Source: Fulvivirga aurantia (GTDB lineage: Bacteria; Bacteroidota; Bacteroidia; Cytophagales; Cyclobacteriaceae). Taken from it: 5,498 nt of DNA. Positions 1-5,498 of this stretch are shown piece by piece. The stretch covers positions 1 through 5,498 of the forward strand of contig NZ_SMMD01000676.1 of the NCBI RefSeq assembly GCF_009711475.1. The letters are read 5' to 3'. Position 1 is the stretch's first letter, and every line of letters begins with the position of its first letter. The position numbers and the translations under genes are program-made. The notes under the pieces were generated by a model, which ran no database searches, was not told the DNA's origin, and saw only the letters and a list, made by a program, of their open reading frames with translations.

Positions 1-462
1 TTGATTCAATTCTTCTTTTTCCAGTTCACCTTCTATGAACTTCTTCTTTCCGGTTTTGCTATCTATAAACATGGTGGCGGGTATAGCTCCAGACCAGCTT
101 TCGTCAACACGGTCGATCCAGGAGTTATAATCAATGTTGTCTAACAGCAAAACACCAGACGCGATTTCCTTTCTTTCGATAAAGCTATTTACGCGATCAA
201 GTTTTTCTACAAAGTCCATACTTATTAGGGTCACTGTAATGTCGCGTCCTTCGACTTGTGCAGGTAAAGCTTCAAAGTATGGTATCTCTTTGATACAAGG
301 AGCACACCAGGTTGCCCAAAAATTGATCACCTGAATGTTGTCACCTTCATCTGACATTAGTTGAGCGAGCTTATCAAATTTAATAACCTCAGCTTTGTTC
401 TGACCGAAAGAAATAGAAGAAGCAGAAAAGATAAATAGGGAGATAAGACAAAACTGTTTCAT
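1..462 (-). CDS. Secreted TlpA/ResA-like thioredoxin-fold protein (C-terminus outside window)
   Basis: The frame opens with ATG at 462 and stays open to the left edge, giving 154 residues without a stop, so the C-terminus is missing. Residues 1-20 form a signal peptide (Lys3, hydrophobic core, ending SISFG before Gln21), which predicts export to the periplasm or a membrane-anchored outward location. The thioredoxin fold follows: a beta strand leading into FWATWCAPC (about 48-56), with redox cysteines Cys53 and Cys56, and the cis-proline segment AIPAT with Pro128. These features are diagnostic of TlpA/ResA/thioredoxin-like thiol-disulfide oxidoreductases, which reduce or oxidise disulfides in exported proteins, for example in cytochrome c maturation. 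The particular partner cannot be inferred, because no cytochrome or Dsb gene is visible. No Shine-Dalgarno is evident upstream of the ATG, as is usual in Bacteroidota. It is transcribed away from the long non-coding gap. Family assignment is secure; the physiological role is open. Confidence 0.9.
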   Translation of the reverse strand, partial: MKQFCLISLFIFSASSISFGQNKAEVIKFDKLAQLMSDEGDNIQVINFWATWCAPCIKEIPYFEALPAQVEGRDITVTLISMDFVEKLDRVNSFIERKEIASGVLLLDNIDYNSWIDRVDESWSGAIPATMFIDSKTGKKKFIEGELEKEELNQ

Positions 463-718
463 GTAAAGCCTAACGAATTTTCTAAAAATTAGTTTGATAT
501 GGGCATAAATTAAATAATTGCATTATTCTAATACAACTAATATTGCTGTAAAATGAGATTATTAGCAAATCGGTTGTGCGAATAATTGTACCGTAAACTT
601 ACCGTAACACTGAATTAATTTAGAATTGTTCGTTTTTTGAAACCTTCGATTCACTCAAGTAAAAAGTTTTAGCAGTTTTAGTGGTGATTATTGCGATGAT
701 TGAGGGTGTAAGTAATTG

Positions 719-740
719 CGCAAAAAGAGGCTTTTTAGCG
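719..740. terminator. Possible weak hairpin terminator downstream of the ClC gene
   Basis: CGCAAAAAG and CTTTTTAGCG flank a three-base AGG loop and pair with one bulged T. The A and T arms read the same way on both strands, as in bidirectional AT-rich terminators. It lies about 275 bases past the stop of the minus-strand ClC gene. The stem has few GC pairs and no separate T tract follows it, so termination activity is a guess. Confidence 0.25.
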
Positions 741-792
741 ACATTTGGGTAGGCGAAATTATACAAAAAAAAGATGCAAAAGTTTGGCCTTA

Positions 793-902
793 AAGTTTTC
801 CACATTTTCGATAAGTTTTCCACACAAGTTTAATGATATTACATAAGTGTCTAAAAATCAGGGTATTATGAGGCTACATTTAGATGTGAACTTTGTGGAC
901 AA
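793..902. promoter_or_regulatory. Cluster of three DnaA-box-like 9-mers (candidate DnaA-binding region or oriC)
   Basis: TTTTCCACA occurs at 796-804 and again at 816-824, within an identical 12-base unit AAGTTTTCCACA repeated at exactly 20 bases, about two helical turns. TTGTCCACA lies on the minus strand at 894-902. All three differ from the canonical DnaA box TTATCCACA only at the third position. By eye I find no other TTNTCCACA in the window. An AT-rich stretch (about 905-995) follows the third site and could act as an unwinding element. Established knowledge: clusters of such boxes in intergenic DNA mark bacterial origins or DnaA-regulated promoters. That this is an origin is inference: there is no dnaA or other origin-linked gene in the window, and gene strand does not switch across the gap. 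Confidence 0.4.
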
Positions 903-1013
903 CTGCCAAAAGATAATTTTGTTACGTAGAAATTAACCAAAATATCTTATTGAGCAAGCGTATGCTTAATTTTTTAAAAATAAGTTTGAAATGTAAGGGC
1001 AAGACTTTATTAG

Positions 1014-2768
1014 CTACTCACGATTGTGCCTGATGAGCTTCTTTCTGTAGGTACTAAATATTCTTGACTTTGATAAGAAGCCAACATATTTGCCATTATC
1101 TATGACTGGTAAATTCCAGGCTCCTGTAAGTTCAAATTTACTCATGACAGATTGCATATTTTCATGAGAGCTTACATAAGCAGGAGGCGTATGCATCAGA
1201 GATTTTACCAAAGTATTTTGTCTTTGCTCTTCATCAAACATGATATTCCTGATGTCATCTAAGGTGATTACACCTACGAGTTGCTGCTCATCATTTACCA
1301 CAGGGAAGATGTTTCTTCGTGAGATCTGCACCAGATCAACCAGTTTACCCAGTGTGGCTTCGGGGTGTATTTTCTTCAGGTCTTTTTCTACGACCTTCTT
1401 TAAATCAATTAAGCTCAAAACCTGTCGGTCTTTGTCGTATTGTATGAGGTCTCCACTCTCGATTAAGTGCTTAGTATATAAAGAGTGTTTTTCAAAGAAT
1501 GAACTGGTAGAAAATGATATGGCCGATACCAGCATAAGAGGTACAAAGAGTTCGTAACCACTGGTAATTTCTGCAATGAGGAATATAGCGGTCAATGGGG
1601 CATAAAGAACGCCACTCATTACACCGCACATACCTACGAGTGTAAAGTTGCTTGTACTTACGTCTTCCCAGGCTACTATATTTAAAATGGCCGCAAATAA
1701 GAAGCCCGTAACTCCTCCCAGAAACAAAGAAGGCGCAAAAATACCGCCACTACCACCAGAGCCAATGGTGAGTGCAGAAGCAACCGGTTTGATAAGTATA
1801 ACGCCAAATACAAAGCCGAAAAACCAGAGAACATTGGTGGTTTCCTGGAAAAATAATGTGGTATTTAAAATTTCTTCCTCTCTTCCTGCCAATAATAGCT
1901 TGATGGTATTGTAACCCTCACCATAAATTGGAGGGAAGATGAATATAATAAGCCCAAGTAAAACGCCACCAGTAATCGCACGACCAATAGAGCCCTGAAT
2001 TTTCTTAATTAACGACTCGATTTTATAAGTCATTCTGGTGAAATAAACAGAAACCAAACCACAGGTAACACCTAATAATAGGTAGAAAGGCGTATCTGAT
2101 GCTGAGAAGGTATCGGTAAGTCTAAATGAAAACAGCACATCGTCACCCAGCAAAGTCAATGAAACCAAACTGCCCGCTACAGAGGCAATAAGTACGGGGA
2201 TGAACATGGCAATGGTGACATCAGCCAATATTACTTCAAGGCAGAAAATAACTCCCGCCACTGGCGAATTAAATATTGCAGAAATAGCCGCAGCTGCTCC
2301 ACACCCAATAAGCAAAGTACGCTTCTTATAATTTAGGTGTACAAACCGGCCAACATTTGAGCCAATTGCAGAGCCAGTAACTACAATGGGTGCCTCCAAA
2401 CCAACAGAACCACCAAAACCTACTGTGATAGCACTGGTAATCACTCTTGAAAACATCTTTGTGCGCTTGACAATACTTGAATTTTTAGAAATGTCATACA
2501 AAATCTGAGTGATGCCGTGCCCGAGTTGCTCCTTAAGCACGTATTTGGCGATGAGCACTGTAAGTACAATACCTACTAAAGGATAGCCGATGTAGAAGTA
2601 GTTGGCAATTTTGATATCGAAACCACTGGTGAGATAATGTTGTATAAAGTGAACGGTCTCTTTGAGCAATACAGCAGCTAAACCAGCGAAAATACCAATC
2701 ACTCCAGCGATGATGACCACAAAGTTTTTAGTACTTATGTGTTTCATCCGCCATATGAGGAATTTCAT
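1014..2768 (-). CDS. ClC-family chloride channel/transporter with C-terminal CBS pair
   Basis: A polytopic inner-membrane anion transporter of the voltage-gated chloride channel (ClC) family, 584 residues from ATG at 2768. Helices span roughly residues 14-430. Signature segments are GHGIT (83-87, the GSGIP position), GGSVGLEAP (119-127, the GREGP position) with gating glutamate Glu125, FNSPVAG (166-172) with the following LEV (177-179), and GGIFAP (341-346). SLYTKHL contains Tyr431, the likely match to the chloride-coordinating tyrosine of helix R. Two CBS domains follow (about 461-513 and 522-576), which in this family sense nucleotides or ionic conditions. Compared with CLC-ec1, the central serine is His84 and the internal proton glutamate is Val179, so channel versus exchanger mode is uncertain. 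An in-frame GTG at 2789 would add seven residues; I prefer the ATG because GTG starts are uncommon and neither has a Shine-Dalgarno. It is probably monocistronic, with its promoter facing the divergent VOC gene. Confidence 0.93.
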   Translation of the reverse strand: MKFLIWRMKHISTKNFVVIIAGVIGIFAGLAAVLLKETVHFIQHYLTSGFDIKIANYFYIGYPLVGIVLTVLIAKYVLKEQLGHGITQILYDISKNSSIVKRTKMFSRVITSAITVGFGGSVGLEAPIVVTGSAIGSNVGRFVHLNYKKRTLLIGCGAAAAISAIFNSPVAGVIFCLEVILADVTIAMFIPVLIASVAGSLVSLTLLGDDVLFSFRLTDTFSASDTPFYLLLGVTCGLVSVYFTRMTYKIESLIKKIQGSIGRAITGGVLLGLIIFIFPPIYGEGYNTIKLLLAGREEEILNTTLFFQETTNVLWFFGFVFGVILIKPVASALTIGSGGSGGIFAPSLFLGGVTGFLFAAILNIVAWEDVSTSNFTLVGMCGVMSGVLYAPLTAIFLIAEITSGYELFVPLMLVSAISFSTSSFFEKHSLYTKHLIESGDLIQYDKDRQVLSLIDLKKVVEKDLKKIHPEATLGKLVDLVQISRRNIFPVVNDEQQLVGVITLDDIRNIMFDEEQRQNTLVKSLMHTPPAYVSSHENMQSVMSKFELTGAWNLPVIDNGKYVGFLSKSRIFSTYRKKLIRHNRE

Positions 2769-2812
2769 GAGCAAGCCATCTGCTTTCACACCGGGAGATT
2801 TTAAGCGAAACG

Positions 2813-2820
2813 CAAATTTA
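2813..2820 (-). promoter_or_regulatory. Candidate Bacteroidota -7 box for the ClC gene
   Basis: On the minus strand this reads TAAATTTG, an exact match to the TAnnTTTG -7 element used by the primary sigma factor of Bacteroidota. It would place transcription start near 2800-2806, leaving a leader of roughly 35 bases before the ATG at 2768 or about 15 before the GTG at 2789. I see no good TTG -33 element at the expected spacing, so the call rests on one box and a sensible position. Confidence 0.4.
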
Positions 2821-2907
2821 GCAGAATAGCATTTAATCTATAATGTTAGTAGTTTAAAGTTGAGAGAAGATTTTTGCGAAAGCTTAACATGCAATTTGTG
2901 ACTGGAA

Positions 2908-3300
2908 ATGAAAGAGATAAAGAGAATAAAGGAAACATGTCTTTACATACACGACCTTGAAGCTGCCAAAGATTTTTATAATGGAAAAATGGGCTTTGAT
3001 ATTATACATTATCTGGCTGATAAGCATTTATTCCTGCGAGTAGGCAGCTCGGTGTTATTATGTTTTAACCCTGAAGACTCTAAAACCAAGACGAGTCCTC
3101 CGGCCCATTTTGGTGGAGGTAATCAGCATTTTGCATTTGAGGTAACGCGGGAAGATTACTTACAGACTAAAGAAAAAGTAAAAAACCTCGGTATAGAGGT
3201 GACTGAAGAAGTAATATGGAAAAGCGGTCAGGAGTCATTTTATTTTAGTGACCCTGAAAATAATGTGCTGGAAATAGTGCCTGAAGGCATTTGGGGCTGA
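2908..3300 (+). CDS. VOC-superfamily (glyoxalase/bleomycin resistance-like) protein
   Basis: A 130-residue cytosolic protein of usual length for a single vicinal-oxygen-chelate (VOC) domain made of two beta-alpha-beta-beta-beta modules. Module one has ETCLYIHDLEAAKDFYNGKMGF (residues 9-30; typical pattern DLexaxxFY...GF). Module two starts at NQHFAFEV (72-79) and ends with FSDPENNVLEIV (113-124). The expected metal ligands are present: Glu9 at the first-strand position, His74, and Glu122 in the terminal LEI motif, so a metal-dependent enzyme is plausible. VOC members include glyoxalase I, extradiol dioxygenases, fosfomycin-modifying enzymes and antibiotic-binding proteins; the substrate cannot be told from sequence. 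The start ATG at 2908 has only a GGA close upstream. The gene is divergent from the ClC gene and its TGA abuts the stop codon of the convergent small gene without any gap. Confidence 0.88.
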   Translation: MKEIKRIKETCLYIHDLEAAKDFYNGKMGFDIIHYLADKHLFLRVGSSVLLCFNPEDSKTKTSPPAHFGGGNQHFAFEVTREDYLQTKEKVKNLGIEVTEEVIWKSGQESFYFSDPENNVLEIVPEGIWG

Positions 3301-3579
3301 TTATTCGAAGGCCAGGCCTGAGTAAGGTTTGGTGCTAGCCTTAGCTTTTGCTGCCTTAGATTCGGTAGCTACCTCAGCAGGGCTGATCTTAGTATAGATA
3401 TTTTCGTACCAGTGAACGTAGTTTTTATACACCACACCATCTGGGATAAGCTCCGTTTCTGTCTGAATTTTAATAATTGTGTCGATATTTAACCAATTGC
3501 GTATTTGATCTCTTTCTTCTTTTGGCAACTGGCTGATGCGTATGTACTCAATTCCTTTATAAATACTGACTTTCTGCAT
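3301..3579 (-). CDS. Small conserved-looking protein of unknown function
   Basis: A 92-residue protein starting with ATG at 3579 and ending in TAA directly against the stop of the VOC gene. I do not recognise a named family. Residues 1-65 look like a compact folded domain, with IYKGIEYIRISQLPKEER near the start, then RNWLNIDT, and an aromatic run YKNYVHWYENIY (about 51-62). The last 25 or so residues are a low-complexity Ala/Lys/Ser tail (TESKAAKAKASTKP) ending in hydrophobic GLAFE, which suggests a disordered, positively charged extension. There is no signal peptide or membrane segment, so a cytosolic location is likely. Amino-acid composition and the clean start are those of a real gene, and I have a vague impression of similar short proteins in Bacteroidota, but no function can be given. 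Confidence 0.72.
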   Translation of the reverse strand: MQKVSIYKGIEYIRISQLPKEERDQIRNWLNIDTIIKIQTETELIPDGVVYKNYVHWYENIYTKISPAEVATESKAAKAKASTKPYSGLAFE

Positions 3580-3588
3580 ATCGATTTC

Positions 3589-3607
3589 TATAGACCGTAA
3601 ATCTATA
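3589..3607. repeat. Short inverted repeat upstream of the small unknown gene
   Basis: TATAGA and TCTATA form a perfect 6-base inverted repeat around a 7-base spacer CCGTAAA, ending ten bases before the ATG at 3579. It lies where a repressor site or a translation-affecting leader hairpin would be. It is AT-rich and short, so chance is a fair alternative. Confidence 0.3.
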
Positions 3608-3672
3608 ATACTTAAGTTAGAAAATTGTAACCCCTAATGGATTTTTGACAATAGTGGTTATACCTTAATTTA

Positions 3673-3693
3673 CGATTTTTTAGTGTAAAATCG
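3673..3693. terminator. Possible weak terminator hairpin downstream of the methyltransferase gene
   Basis: CGATTTT (3673-3679) and AAAATCG (3687-3693) are perfect inverted repeats of seven bases around a 7-base loop, about 20 bases past the stop of the minus-strand methyltransferase. The position fits the end of the glycosyltransferase-methyltransferase unit. It has only two GC pairs and no clear T tract follows on the minus strand, so the call is tentative. Confidence 0.3.
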
Positions 3694-3715
3694 ATCTCGT
3701 CTCTTTAATTTTCTG

Positions 3716-4381
3716 TTAAGAATCGACCTCAAGACCCTTCAAAACCGCTATAAATTGCCATTTATCCTGTGCTATTTTGTTAATTATTGGCAGGTGATCA
3801 TAGAGTGCTACTCCTTTTTGAAGACTTAAAATTTGCAATGTGTGTGTCTCACATAACTCTCTAAAATAAGCTTCAGTAAAATATCGTTTTGGAATATTGA
3901 CATCGTAACCCCAATTACCAATAAAATCCATCAATCGAAGAAACTGCCTGGAGACGAACCCATACTCAAAGTGATCTTTAATGATTATATACTTAGAAAC
4001 ACGTTTGGCTTCCTGAAGTAATTTGGGCACATCTTCATCAGCGTGATGTAACACATCGCTGAAAAGCACAATATCGAATTGGTTATCATCAAAAGGGATG
4101 TGCTTACCATCAAAAAACTTGAAGCGCTTCCATTTTGGGTCAGATTTATCTTTTGGCTCAAAGACATCAATTCCATACCACTCGGTCTTGGGCAGGTGAT
4201 TTATTATGTTACCGGAAAGTTTTAAATCACCACAACCAACATCAAGACAAGAGATAGACTCTGGTAGATCAGGCATATCTTTTATTTTTTCACTGATCTC
4301 TTTTGATAAAATGGTTGTGCGATTTACGTGTGAGCTCTTTTGATGGATGCTCACAAGTTTTTTCTTTAGAAAAGTCTTCAT
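3716..4381 (-). CDS. Class I SAM-dependent methyltransferase (Methyltransf_11-like)
   Basis: A 221-residue cytosolic enzyme with the Rossmann-like SAM-binding core. Motif I is LDVGCGDLKLSG (46-57), the acidic ribose-binding residue at the end of strand two is Asp72 in YGIDVFEP, motif II/III corresponds to FFDGKHIPFDDNQFDIV (89-105), and the post-motif LFSDVLHH (106-113) is typical of Methyltransf_11 proteins. The C-terminal part (about 138-200, with WGYDVNIPKRYFTEAYF) would form the acceptor-binding region. Asp-His pairs such as DVLHH and KDHFEYGF recall lipid and sugar methyltransferases, but the substrate is unknown. The N-terminus is basic (KTFLKKKL), possibly for contact with a membrane surface. 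The start lies four bases after the glycosyltransferase stop, indicating co-transcription and probable coupling; together they suggest modification of a lipid-linked sugar or surface glycan. The ATG at 4381 has no Shine-Dalgarno. Confidence 0.9.
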   Translation of the reverse strand: MKTFLKKKLVSIHQKSSHVNRTTILSKEISEKIKDMPDLPESISCLDVGCGDLKLSGNIINHLPKTEWYGIDVFEPKDKSDPKWKRFKFFDGKHIPFDDNQFDIVLFSDVLHHADEDVPKLLQEAKRVSKYIIIKDHFEYGFVSRQFLRLMDFIGNWGYDVNIPKRYFTEAYFRELCETHTLQILSLQKGVALYDHLPIINKIAQDKWQFIAVLKGLEVDS

Positions 4382-4385
4382 CAGA

Positions 4386-5498
4386 CTAGTCGGTTGTAGC
4401 TGTTTTTTTCAGACCTAGGATGCTTATAAAAAAGCTATTTAATAAAATCTGGCTACCTAAAACCAGCATAGTCACTGATGGAATAGCAATATTCATCGTC
4501 TTGGCCACATCCAGATCACCAAAATTAGTTTCACTCCATTTATAAATGGCATAGCCCCACAATATGACACCAATGGTCATAAGTAAACCACCAACCAAAA
4601 TTCCTTTTTCTAATGTAAAAAGCTTATACCACTTACTGAGCCGGGTCTTTACTGGGAAGAGCTTTTGCGTGTAGACATATATTTTTGTCATCACATAAAA
4701 TAAGACTCCCTGAAAACCGAAAATGATTAGTGCTGAGCAGTACAATAGTGAGTGAGTTGCCAGGTTGATCTGACCTAACTGAAGGTAGCCACTTGCCAAA
4801 ATAAGTGCTGAAGTAATACCCCCAAACAGCATTAGAAACAGCCCCGGATATAAAAATAACCAGGCAGGGCTATACATAAGAAAGAAACGCAAATTACGCC
4901 AACCGTCTCTCCATGTACGCAAGTGAGGAGGTCTGCTTCTTCCGTCCGGATGAAGAATAGTAGGTACCTCAGTGATCTTTAAGCCGGTAAGTCCAGCTTT
5001 TACTACTACTTCTGAAGCGAACTCCATACCTGTAGTCTTGAGCTTCATTTTATAAAAGGCTTCTTTCGAAAATCCTCTTAAGCCACAGTTAAAATCACCG
5101 ATTTTTATTTTAAAGAAAATTCTTCCTACAAGAGATTGTGCCGGGTTGCCAAAGTATCTGTGTACTGGCGGCATCGCTCCTTTTTTAATTCCTCCACGAA
5201 AGCGATTTCCCATGACCAGGTCGTAGCCTTCTCTCAACTTTTCAACAAAAAACTCCAAAGCCGAAAAATCATAACTATCATCGGCATCTCCCATGATGAT
5301 GTACTTGCCATGGGCGGCTGTTATGCCTCCTCGGAGGGCGTTACCGTAGCCTTTAGCATCAACATGCACTACTCTGGCATTTTTAGACTCGGCAATTTCT
5401 ATTGATTTATCAGTACTTCCATTATCGGCTATGATCACTTCACCATTGATGTTGTGTCTGGCCATAAATCCCTGAGCTTTGTCTATACAGATGCCTAC
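4386..5498 (-). CDS. GT2-family membrane glycosyltransferase, DPM1/polyprenyl-phosphate type (N-terminus outside window)
   Basis: The frame is open from the right edge to TAG at 4386-4388, 370 residues; the true start lies outside, since 11 residues (VGICIDKAQGF) precede the first Met (codon ending 5465) and the usual VVIPxxNE strand is absent, so about 15-25 residues are missing. Numbering visible residues, the GT-A domain has DNGSTD (25-30), the nucleotide-sugar and metal-binding DADDSYDF (71-78), NRFRGG (98-103), CGLRGF (138-143), GMEFASE (157-163) and the conserved RPPHLRTWRDGWR (189-201). Four hydrophobic segments follow (about 212-237, 249-271, 299-321, 337-361), anchoring it in the inner membrane. 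This architecture matches family 2 enzymes related to dolichol/polyprenyl-phosphate glycosyltransferases, which move a sugar from a nucleotide donor to a lipid carrier or glycan on the cytosolic face. Donor and acceptor are not determinable. It precedes the methyltransferase by four bases, so the two probably form an operon. Confidence 0.92.
   Translation of the reverse strand, partial: VGICIDKAQGFMARHNINGEVIIADNGSTDKSIEIAESKNARVVHVDAKGYGNALRGGITAAHGKYIIMGDADDSYDFSALEFFVEKLREGYDLVMGNRFRGGIKKGAMPPVHRYFGNPAQSLVGRIFFKIKIGDFNCGLRGFSKEAFYKMKLKTTGMEFASEVVVKAGLTGLKITEVPTILHPDGRSRPPHLRTWRDGWRNLRFFLMYSPAWLFLYPGLFLMLFGGITSALILASGYLQLGQINLATHSLLYCSALIIFGFQGVLFYVMTKIYVYTQKLFPVKTRLSKWYKLFTLEKGILVGGLLMTIGVILWGYAIYKWSETNFGDLDVAKTMNIAIPSVTMLVLGSQILLNSFFISILGLKKTATTD

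Larger units (their letters stand above)
463..1013. other. 551-base AT-rich intergenic region with repeats and DnaA-box-like sites
   Basis: There is no convincing gene here. The only sizeable open frame (620-823, minus) would start with GTG, has no recognisable domain and runs through the repeated 9-mers, so I treat it as spurious. What can be seen is an 8-base direct repeat TACCGTAA at 589-596 and 600-607; a direct repeat AGTTTTAG at 665-672 and 674-681; an imperfect hairpin at 719-740; three DnaA-box-like 9-mers at 796-804, 816-824 and 894-902; and a very AT-rich stretch from about 905 to 995 that includes a small AAGC/GCTT hairpin (956-967) followed by a T run. The flanking genes are both on the minus strand, so the gap contains the promoter of the thioredoxin gene and the 3' end of the ClC transcript. 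Its length greatly exceeds what those two functions need. Confidence 0.8.

Noticed and set aside
134..334. 66-codon plus-strand open frame
   Set aside because: It lies opposite the thioredoxin gene, whose WCAPC motif and signal peptide establish the minus-strand frame as real.
504..536. Weak promoter-like TTG...TAATTTATG upstream of the thioredoxin gene on the minus strand
   Set aside because: The -7 part matches TAnnTTTG poorly, so I do not list it, although the position is reasonable.
620..823. 67-codon open frame on the minus strand in the long gap
   Set aside because: It begins with GTG inside the second DnaA-like repeat, has no domain, and its codons run through the repeats and hairpin; AT-rich non-coding DNA explains it better.
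876..887. Small palindrome ACAT-TTAG-ATGT between the DnaA-like sites
   Set aside because: Four-base arms are expected by chance, and nothing else supports a binding site.
981..988. TAAGTTTG, a plus-strand match to the -7 promoter consensus
   Set aside because: It points into the 3' end of the ClC gene with no plus-strand gene to serve and no TTG at the right spacing; probably chance in AT-rich DNA.
463..1013. Structured RNA, tRNA, CRISPR array or insertion-sequence remnant in the long gap
   Set aside because: There is no cloverleaf, no regularly spaced long repeat, no terminal inverted repeats and no transposase fragment.
1240..1914. Two plus-strand open frames (1240-1557 and 1648-1914)
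   Set aside because: Both are antisense shadows of the ClC gene, with no recognisable domain.
3985..4176. 63-codon minus-strand open frame inside the methyltransferase
   Set aside because: It is an alternative frame over the SAM-binding core and has no features of its own.
5136..5405. 89-codon plus-strand open frame
   Set aside because: It lies opposite the conserved GT-A domain of the glycosyltransferase.

Overview
The window looks like chromosomal DNA of a Bacteroidota bacterium, probably of the Cytophagales type (inference). The grounds are low-to-moderate GC (about 40% by eye), start codons without convincing Shine-Dalgarno sequences, a TAnnTTTG-type -7 box upstream of one gene, a signal peptide ending in a typical 'SFGQ', and protein families with a Bacteroidota flavour: a TlpA-like thioredoxin, a ClC with a GSVGLEAP motif, and a GT2 enzyme with a membrane tail.

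Layout: positions 1-462 (minus) hold the N-terminal part of a secreted TlpA/ResA-type thioredoxin that runs off the left edge. Positions 463-1013 are a 551-base AT-rich gap with no credible gene. It holds three DnaA-box-like 9-mers (two identical tandem copies and one inverted), short direct repeats and a hairpin. Positions 1014-2768 (minus) encode a ClC-family anion transporter with two C-terminal CBS domains. A divergent promoter region separates it from a VOC/glyoxalase-fold protein (2908-3300, plus). That gene meets, with no gap, the stop codon of a small uncharacterised protein (3301-3579, minus). After a 136-base gap come a class I SAM-dependent methyltransferase (3716-4381, minus) and, four bases upstream of its start, a GT2 glycosyltransferase with a C-terminal membrane domain (4386 to the right edge, minus, N-terminus missing).

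The glycosyltransferase and methyltransferase are probably one transcription unit acting on a lipid-linked sugar or surface glycan. The other genes look like independent housekeeping or envelope functions with no shared pathway. I see no mobile element, CRISPR array, tRNA or rRNA, and no evidence of a multi-gene novel system. The observations most worth checking are the DnaA-box cluster (possible replication origin or DnaA-binding regulatory site) and the ClC, whose ion-pathway residues combine a retained gating glutamate with a valine at the internal proton-glutamate position and a histidine at the central serine position.
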